Positions 1-5,501 of a DNA stretch of 10,431 nt are shown here, piece by piece. Position numbers and translations under genes: made by a program. Source of the stretch: Euryarchaeota archaeon UBA495 (GTDB lineage: Archaea; Thermoplasmatota; Poseidoniia; Poseidoniales; Poseidoniaceae). The stretch's first letter is position 1, and each line of letters opens with the position of its first letter. The stretch spans positions 1 to 10,431 of the forward strand of contig DALQ01000070.1 in assembly GCA_002496845.1 (NCBI GenBank). Direction: 5' to 3'. Under the pieces are notes generated by a model, which ran no database searches, was not told the origin of the DNA, and saw nothing but the letters and a program-made list of their open reading frames with translations.

Positions 1-154
1 CGACCACGTCGAGTCCTTCTTCGTGGTAACGACGGGCCAATTCAACGACGGTGTGATGCACCGTTGAACCGGTGCCCAATCCCAACTTCATGCCGCTCTT
101 GACCTCGTTGCACGCTGCAATGCCGGCCAAGCGCTTGGCTTCGTCGATGGACAT
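1..154 (-). CDS. rpiA: Ribose-5-phosphate isomerase A, N-terminal part (cut by window edge)
   Basis: Interconverts ribose 5-phosphate and ribulose 5-phosphate in the cytoplasmic pentose phosphate pathway, a source of ribose for nucleotides in archaea. Reading leftward from the ATG at 154-152 gives 51 codons beginning MSIDEAKRLAGIAACNEV. They contain the family's N-terminal helix followed by the phosphate-binding loop GLGTGSTV (residues 25-32), diagnostic of RpiA, then a helix ending HEEGLDVV. The family is usually about 220-240 residues, so roughly three quarters of the gene, with its catalytic residues, lies beyond base 1. No in-frame alternative start was seen close upstream and no Shine-Dalgarno sequence precedes the ATG; an A/T-rich stretch (minus-strand CCCTTTGG, 178-185) sits about 27 bp upstream, so a leaderless transcript is possible. 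The gene diverges from the surface-protein gene at 246 and shares a 91-bp promoter region with it. Identification rests on the loop and N-terminal alignment only. Confidence 0.9.
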   Translation of the reverse strand, partial: MSIDEAKRLAGIAACNEVKSGMKLGLGTGSTVHHTVVELARRYHEEGLDVV

Positions 155-245
155 GAACCAAGGTCAACCGTCCCAGTCCAAAGGGTCTACGCACGCCAGA
201 CGTGGTCTCCGAAGCATTCAATGGCGAGGATGAGGGTGGTCAATC
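155..245. promoter_or_regulatory. Divergent intergenic promoter region between rpiA and the surface-protein gene
   Basis: These 91 bp must carry promoters for both flanking genes. On the plus strand the box CATTCAA (215-221), preceded by purine-rich CCGAAG, is centred about 27 bp upstream of the ATG at 246, the expected place for an archaeal TATA box of a leaderless or nearly leaderless transcript. A GGTGGT stretch (236-241) just before the ATG could also act as a weak ribosome binding site. On the minus strand CCCTTTGG (185-178) lies about 27 bp before the rpiA ATG. Both boxes are poor matches to a classical TTTATA-type element, so the assignment is tentative. Confidence 0.35.
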
Positions 246-3200
246 ATGGCCCCGAGGGGACGCTTCGCGGCGCTGCTCTTGGTCCTCCTCATGGCCTCAA
301 TGCCATGGGCACCCGCGACACCTGCAGCCCTGCCTTTTTCTGAGTCGTTTTCGACCGTGGGCGTCGCTTCCACGATCGTCATTGGCGCGGCCGATGGTGG
401 TCAGGACGACCGCGTCGAGGTTGACGTGGACGACGGACGTTCCATCGCTCGCGTGGACCTGACCCTTGAGTCGGCTGCGCTCGGCCGAAGCACAGGGGCC
501 GATTTGAGCGGTGCTTCCGATTTTGATGCCCCAGGTGCGGTCTACGAAGGCATGGACGTCAACGGCAGCACCTTGTCCATCCTTCCCGATGGGGCGTTCT
601 GGGACTTCGAAGATCCAAACCACGGTTGGACCCTTGGAGGGAGCAACGTGTGGAAGCGTGGATTTGACAGCACACTTGGCAGCACCGGTGGGGTTTCGTC
701 GGGTTCAAACGCGCTTTACACCTACGACGGAAACTACCCCAATGGTATGTCGACGACGTACTGGGCCACCTCGCCTGACTTGGCCTGCAACGGATGTTCG
801 GGCACCTGGGAATTGAGTTTCATGCGCCGTTTGGGCGTTGAGTACAACTACTACGATCACGCCTACGTGCAGGTCAAGAACGCCCAAGGGAACTGGGCAC
901 AAATTTGGCAAAACCCTGCTGCCACGATGAACGAGGGCACGTTCACCTCCCAGACCCTTGACATTTCGAATTACGTCGCAGGCAACCCTGCGTTTGCCGT
1001 CCGTTTTGGGCTGGGGACCTCGGACGGTTCGGCCACCTACACTGGGTGGAACATCGACGACGTTCGGATTGAACCCAACGGTGGAGCAACCGGGACCGGA
1101 GAAGGTTCGTGGACGTCGGCTCCCTTTGGCCCGGAGGTCGACGGTGCGCCACATGCTCGATTGACGCTCGACGCGAGTGTTCCGGGTGATGCCGTGCTTC
1201 AAGCCACGATCCTTGATGCCTTGACCGGAACACCGGTGCCTGGATTCACCGACCTCGATGCGATGACGATGGATCTGGGCGCCATTGACGCTGCGGACCA
1301 TCCCTTGCTCCGCATCCATCTCGAGTTTGAGGAGGGCACCGCAGGCAGCCCAAGCGTGGGTTCAATCGCCTACGGCGGCCGAATGCTGTACGACCTTGAG
1401 ATCGTGCCGCTGGCCTCTTGGACGGATGCGTCTGGAAGTGACCCTGCTTCTGCTGGGGCCTTCAACGCTGGAAGCGGTGTGTTCACCGGGATCTCAACCT
1501 ACACCAGCCCACTGACCACGCATCGTTCTGGGATTGGAGCCGTCCGCAATTCGTGCGACCTGACGAACGGGGTGCTTGAACTGAGGCTTGACGGTGGGTC
1601 GTGGACTGAGATCCAAGACGGTGGAGGCCTCATCGTCTTCGAATCCATTGCACACACGGCAGAATTGCGCATCCGTTTGGCGTCAGGGAGCAACGCCTGG
1701 ACCCTCAAGCACTTCGAAGTCGACCTCCTTCCTTCTCCTGCCCCAAGCAGCGCCATGGTGGACATCGGAACTGATGGAACCGGCGAATGGGGCTTGGTGG
1801 ACGCCGCTCATGGCCGTCTTGGCCTTCAAGATCGGTTGATGAACGGTGCACAATGGACCGAAGGCAACATGGTCAGCGGGTCTGACGTTACCGTTCCCTT
1901 CTACCTGCCATCCGACGGCGTTCAGGCCCTGTCCTTCATGGTGGACCTTCCCAGCACCGACCTCAACCGTCTCGACATGGAGCTGCACGTCGGCGGAAAC
2001 ACGGCGGTCCCCGCCTTCGACGTTCGCCCCTTCATCGACCAAGGCGAAGTGCATCTGCCCATGACGGACCTTGCCGCGCTCAACAACGCCCTCAACGGCC
2101 GGCGGGATGCAGGTCCAAGCGGTTTGGACTTGGTCGAAGTTGAAGCCGTCTTCAGTGGGCTGGCGAACGCCAATGCCCCGGTGGTCGTCGGTGGCCTCTT
2201 CGCGCCCTACGATGCTGTTCTCTCTGCTTCGCTTTCCTCGGGGCACCCGCTCGTGGTGGCGCTGAACGGTGCCCTCGGCGAGGCCGTCCCGAGCAACGGG
2301 GTCCGAACGGTCGCCCTCCCTGTGTCCCTTGCCGCTCCTGGAGCGGTGCAATTCACGGTGGACGACCTTCGCACCACGCCATCGGTGGAAGTCACCGGTT
2401 TGTCCATGACGCCTGACGTGAACACCTTGGTGCCCGGAAACGACTGGTACCGGTTCAACGCCACCTTTGATGCAACGCGTTTGGGGACGAACTCCTTTGC
2501 AAGCGACATGCGCAACCAAAATTGGGACGTCAGGATGGTCTTGTACGCACCTGGAGCCAAAGCGGAACTGGTCTGTTCGGCCGCGTCCTTGCCGCTGACA
2601 GGTTCCGAATTGAACAGCTGTGCCTCAACCGGAAAGGACCTCGTTTGGACCAACGGTCAGGACGAGGGACATGTGGCGCTTGGTGGTTCAGGTGCTGATG
2701 CTTGGGTGGATGCAGCCTTCCAAATTCCCGTGTCATGGGGCGATGAATCCAGCGCGGTCTTTTCACTCTCGCTTGTCTCACCTGCTGGACCAATGCTTCC
2801 CGCATCCCGCACCTTCGGTGCAGGCTCGGCCATGGGCATCGAACCCGACGTTGGTCTCGAAGACTGGTGGATCCAAACCTCCAGCGGATACCGTGCCCAT
2901 CCGAGCGAACCGTGGCTCGCACCAGGCGACGTCGGGACGATCAACATCCAAGTGGGCTTCGAGGATTTGCCCGACGCTGCCCGACCAAGAAGCGGCGACG
3001 TGCTGGTGCGAGCCCGCCTCAACGGTGTCGACATCGGGACCACGTCCTCGTTGGTCGACGGTCACGCCTCATTCCCGTTCACGGCCCCGAGTTTTGTGCC
3101 GGAGGTCGACGTCAGGATTGACGTCGAGCCGCTGCGAGGTCAAGACCGCGCGGACGCCGTGGACTCGTCCATGACCTTCGGACTGGACGGTGTGTCTCCC

Positions 3201-5153
3201 TTGCTGCTCTCGTCCTCCACGGCAGCCACCGCTCACCTTGAGGCCGACGAGGACCACGAACACAGCGTGCTCATTGGTGACCGCCCCCGGCTTCCCTCAA
3301 GGGGCGACGTCCATCTCTGGCGCTCATGGGTGGACGACACGAACGGCAACGGAGCCATCGACTTCGACGAAGCCACCGTGCGTCAGGTCAGCGTGCCCGC
3401 CAACCTGACCGATCTTCAAGGCCACTATGCCTTCACATTGGACGCTTCAAGGGCTCCTTTGGGCGGTTGGTACGCCTTCTGGTACGACATCGCCGACCAA
3501 GCAGGCAACGTGCTGCTGGATGCGGGCAACCGCACGATCCCAATGTCCATTGTTCAGGTCAACCAAGACGCGGCGCCTGTGGTGGGTGACGATGCTTCTG
3601 CGTACTGGTCCGTCCCTTCACCGGCGTGGCTGCACCCGAGCGAACTCGTGACGCTCTCGGTGCCGCTTGGTGACGGCAACGGGTTGCAGGATTTGGCGAA
3701 GGTCATCGTTGACCTTGATCTCGACCGCGACGATGGACTGCTGATCGAGTGGTCGGCCGAGGACGGCTGCAGCGAGAGCCACCCCTTCCTGACGGTTGTT
3801 GCGTGCGACATGGAGGGCCAACCTGCCTCCTCAACGCCCTTCAGCAACGAGGGCTACCTCCGCATCCACATGCACCTCGATTGGGGCTTTGACCCGAGCA
3901 CCACGGCACGCACACCCGCCGTGACCGTTGAGGACCGTGGAGGCCAGTTTTCCACCGACCGTCTTGACGGTCTGCGATGGCGTGCCTCGAGTGAATTGGC
4001 GCTTGACCTGACCGACATTGATGTCGATCTTGACGGTACTCCATTGCCCGACGCTCAAGCCCAAATCCGGCCTGAAGCAGAACTCGACGTGACGTCGTCC
4101 TTTGCGTGGACGCGTTCCGGTCGGACGGTGCTCCAGCCGCTTGACGTTGAGGCCTCCCTTGGCATGGAGAAGGCCAACACCACCACCTTGAACGGAACGT
4201 TCTCCGTGACCCTCACCGTGCCCGATGAAGCGGGCAGCCAAGGGCTTCAGGTCCGTTTGTTGAACGCACCCGACGGTGCCGTGCTCCGCGGTGCTGACGA
4301 CGTTGTTCGACGCTTCATGGTCGACACGCAACCGCCACGCGTCAGTGCGCTGACTTCGCCTGCCCTTGGTGCTCCGCTGCCTGAGGCGGATTGGGGCGCT
4401 TTGGCCGTGGACGTCAGGATGGACGAAGACATCGGGCTTGGCGAAGCCCACCTTGGTTGGAGGGTCATGGTCAGCGGATTCGGCCTCGCTGGAGAGGTCC
4501 TTGGAGAAGGCCTGGAGCCAATGACCCTTCGTGGGGCCCGTTCCAGCGGTTCAGACCTGCCGCTTCGTGCTGTGTTGGACCTCAACAGCACGCTTGCCGA
4601 AGACATTCGAACGCAGCGTCTTGAGCTGCGCGTGTGGGTTGAAGGCGTGGACCTCTCGGGACAACCGGTCGATCCCCTTGGCAATTCTCTGGCTGACCCG
4701 CTTGCGGTGTGGCTGCTGGAACAACGCGTGGCGGAGGTGGTCTTCGACGACGCCCCGACCGAGGATTTGCTCAATCCTGTCAAGGGTGGAGAACTGATCT
4801 GGTCGTACACCGCCGTCAACCTCGGTCGAGGCCCTGGTGACGTCCAAATCATTGTCGAAGTGGTCGAAGCAGACGGAAGCCGGACACGGCTCGATGCACG
4901 TTCCCTTTCCATCGCCGCCGGAGAAACCGGGGTTCGAAACGGCACATGGGTGCCCCTGGACGAGGGGCCGGTCCGCTTCGAATACATCATCGTGGACGGC
5001 ACGACGTACGTCGGTGACACGCATTTGATCGGTGCATCAGGTGGGCAAGGTCTCTTTGGAGGTCCCGCAGGCGGTGTGGGCAGCGTGTTGGTGCTGGTCG
5101 TTGTGGCCATGATTGGCGTGGCCGCCTACCGACTCTCACGCGAGCGCCCCTGA
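246..5153 (+). CDS. Giant secreted, membrane-anchored multidomain surface protein (1635 aa)
   Basis: Probably an extracellular adhesin- or S-layer-like protein held on the outer face of the membrane; the exact role is unknown. Seen in the sequence: a signal peptide (residues 1 to about 27: short basic start, hydrophobic FAALLLVLLMASMPWAP, small residues after it). Residues about 119-279 form a MAM/jelly-roll-like domain, from WDFEDPNHGW to GWNIDDVRIEP, like the domain attached to InhA-type secreted proteases. A long run of beta-sandwich-like segments follows. A canonical 12-residue EF-hand-type calcium loop lies at 1031-1042 (D1031, N1033, N1035, G1036, I1038, E1042). Residues about 1500-1595 form a CARDB-like domain. 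After a Gly-rich linker comes a C-terminal transmembrane helix (about 1609-1627) and basic tail YRLSRERP. Likely disulfides are C777-C792 and C1175-C1187; C181/C184 form a CxxC and C437 looks unpaired. At least eight N-X-S/T sequons suggest N-glycosylation. No protease or other catalytic motif was recognised. The ATG at 246 is chosen because it precedes the signal peptide directly. Confidence 0.9.
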   Translation: MAPRGRFAALLLVLLMASMPWAPATPAALPFSESFSTVGVASTIVIGAADGGQDDRVEVDVDDGRSIARVDLTLESAALGRSTGADLSGASDFDAPGAVYEGMDVNGSTLSILPDGAFWDFEDPNHGWTLGGSNVWKRGFDSTLGSTGGVSSGSNALYTYDGNYPNGMSTTYWATSPDLACNGCSGTWELSFMRRLGVEYNYYDHAYVQVKNAQGNWAQIWQNPAATMNEGTFTSQTLDISNYVAGNPAFAVRFGLGTSDGSATYTGWNIDDVRIEPNGGATGTGEGSWTSAPFGPEVDGAPHARLTLDASVPGDAVLQATILDALTGTPVPGFTDLDAMTMDLGAIDAADHPLLRIHLEFEEGTAGSPSVGSIAYGGRMLYDLEIVPLASWTDASGSDPASAGAFNAGSGVFTGISTYTSPLTTHRSGIGAVRNSCDLTNGVLELRLDGGSWTEIQDGGGLIVFESIAHTAELRIRLASGSNAWTLKHFEVDLLPSPAPSSAMVDIGTDGTGEWGLVDAAHGRLGLQDRLMNGAQWTEGNMVSGSDVTVPFYLPSDGVQALSFMVDLPSTDLNRLDMELHVGGNTAVPAFDVRPFIDQGEVHLPMTDLAALNNALNGRRDAGPSGLDLVEVEAVFSGLANANAPVVVGGLFAPYDAVLSASLSSGHPLVVALNGALGEAVPSNGVRTVALPVSLAAPGAVQFTVDDLRTTPSVEVTGLSMTPDVNTLVPGNDWYRFNATFDATRLGTNSFASDMRNQNWDVRMVLYAPGAKAELVCSAASLPLTGSELNSCASTGKDLVWTNGQDEGHVALGGSGADAWVDAAFQIPVSWGDESSAVFSLSLVSPAGPMLPASRTFGAGSAMGIEPDVGLEDWWIQTSSGYRAHPSEPWLAPGDVGTINIQVGFEDLPDAARPRSGDVLVRARLNGVDIGTTSSLVDGHASFPFTAPSFVPEVDVRIDVEPLRGQDRADAVDSSMTFGLDGVSPLLLSSSTAATAHLEADEDHEHSVLIGDRPRLPSRGDVHLWRSWVDDTNGNGAIDFDEATVRQVSVPANLTDLQGHYAFTLDASRAPLGGWYAFWYDIADQAGNVLLDAGNRTIPMSIVQVNQDAAPVVGDDASAYWSVPSPAWLHPSELVTLSVPLGDGNGLQDLAKVIVDLDLDRDDGLLIEWSAEDGCSESHPFLTVVACDMEGQPASSTPFSNEGYLRIHMHLDWGFDPSTTARTPAVTVEDRGGQFSTDRLDGLRWRASSELALDLTDIDVDLDGTPLPDAQAQIRPEAELDVTSSFAWTRSGRTVLQPLDVEASLGMEKANTTTLNGTFSVTLTVPDEAGSQGLQVRLLNAPDGAVLRGADDVVRRFMVDTQPPRVSALTSPALGAPLPEADWGALAVDVRMDEDIGLGEAHLGWRVMVSGFGLAGEVLGEGLEPMTLRGARSSGSDLPLRAVLDLNSTLAEDIRTQRLELRVWVEGVDLSGQPVDPLGNSLADPLAVWLLEQRVAEVVFDDAPTEDLLNPVKGGELIWSYTAVNLGRGPGDVQIIVEVVEADGSRTRLDARSLSIAAGETGVRNGTWVPLDEGPVRFEYIIVDGTTYVGDTHLIGASGGQGLFGGPAGGVGSVLVLVVVAMIGVAAYRLSRERP

Positions 5154-5162
5154 AGGGATGCG

Positions 5163-5167
5163 TTCAA
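5163..5167 (+). promoter_or_regulatory. Possible box A of the RNase P RNA gene (TTCAA)
   Basis: Only 38 bp separate the stop codon at 5153 from the first paired base of RNase P RNA (5192). In that gap the stretch GCGTTCAAGTGG has its TTCAA core centred at 5165, 27 bp upstream of the RNA 5' end. It resembles GCATTCAATGG upstream of the gene at 246, where the same core is also centred 27 bp before the start codon. This is a weak TATA-like match. The alternative is that the RNA is processed out of a read-through transcript of the surface-protein gene. Confidence 0.3.
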
Positions 5168-5191
5168 GTGGAAAGCGACGCCACCGCTGCC

Positions 5192-5499
5192 CGGAGGGAG
5201 TGGGAGGACCGCTGACAGAGCCAGACTCTGAGGAAAGTCCCCTCTCCACGGTGCACATGGGCCGCACAAGCGGCAGACCGGAGACGGTCAGGTCAATGCA
5301 GCAGAAACGAACGATGCGTGGGTTGAACGATGATGTCGAAAGACGGAGGTTTCCACGTGGTCGATGAGACGAGCAACCCCATGGGAGCAAGCCCATACAG
5401 CCCTGACGACGCGGCACGCCGAGGGGCGGGTAGGGTGCACAGTTGAATGCGGTCACCGTTTTACGGGAACAGAAAGGGGCTTACTCCCCACTCCCTCCG
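5192..5499 (+). ncRNA. rnpB: RNase P RNA (archaeal type A-like)
   Basis: Catalytic RNA of ribonuclease P, which removes 5' leaders from pre-tRNAs. The terminal helix P1 is visible as a 13-bp perfect pairing of 5192-5204 with 5487-5499, which sets the ends. The 5' conserved region GAGGAAAGTCC (5230-5240) pairs with GGGGCTTACTC in the 3' conserved region ACAGAAAGGGGCTTAC (5469-5484) to form universal pseudoknot helix P4: GAG/CTC, AAG/CTT and CCCC/GGGG around the bulged T. Also present are the CAGCAGAAACGA block of the specificity domain near 5300, the GAGCAA block near 5371, the GGGTAGGGTGC strand near 5430 and the conserved TTGAATGCGG block near 5445. Between those last two there is no P18 hairpin, as is usual in archaea. 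The length of about 308 nt fits. The gene starts 38 bp after the surface-protein stop codon and its 3' end lies 2 nt from the stop codon of the convergent transporter gene. Mature ends may differ by a few nucleotides. Confidence 0.96.
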
Positions 5500-5501
5500 C
5501 C

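Noticed and set aside
202..462. Plus-strand open frame of 86 codons overlapping the start of the surface protein
   Set aside because: It overlaps the signal-peptide coding region in another frame and gives a Ser/Arg/Trp-rich product typical of an out-of-frame read.
1683..2519. Minus-strand open frame of 278 codons inside the surface-protein gene
   Set aside because: Shadow frame of the surface protein with Gly/Val/His/Arg-rich composition and no domain signs.
4247..5110. Minus-strand open frame of 287 codons inside the surface-protein gene
   Set aside because: Antisense to a well-supported gene. The translation is low-complexity Ser/Arg/Pro/Thr-rich and has no start signal, typical of a high-GC shadow frame.
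5113..5367. Plus-strand open frame of 84 codons spanning the surface-protein end and RNase P RNA
   Set aside because: Most of it lies within the structured RNase P RNA; the reading frame is incidental.
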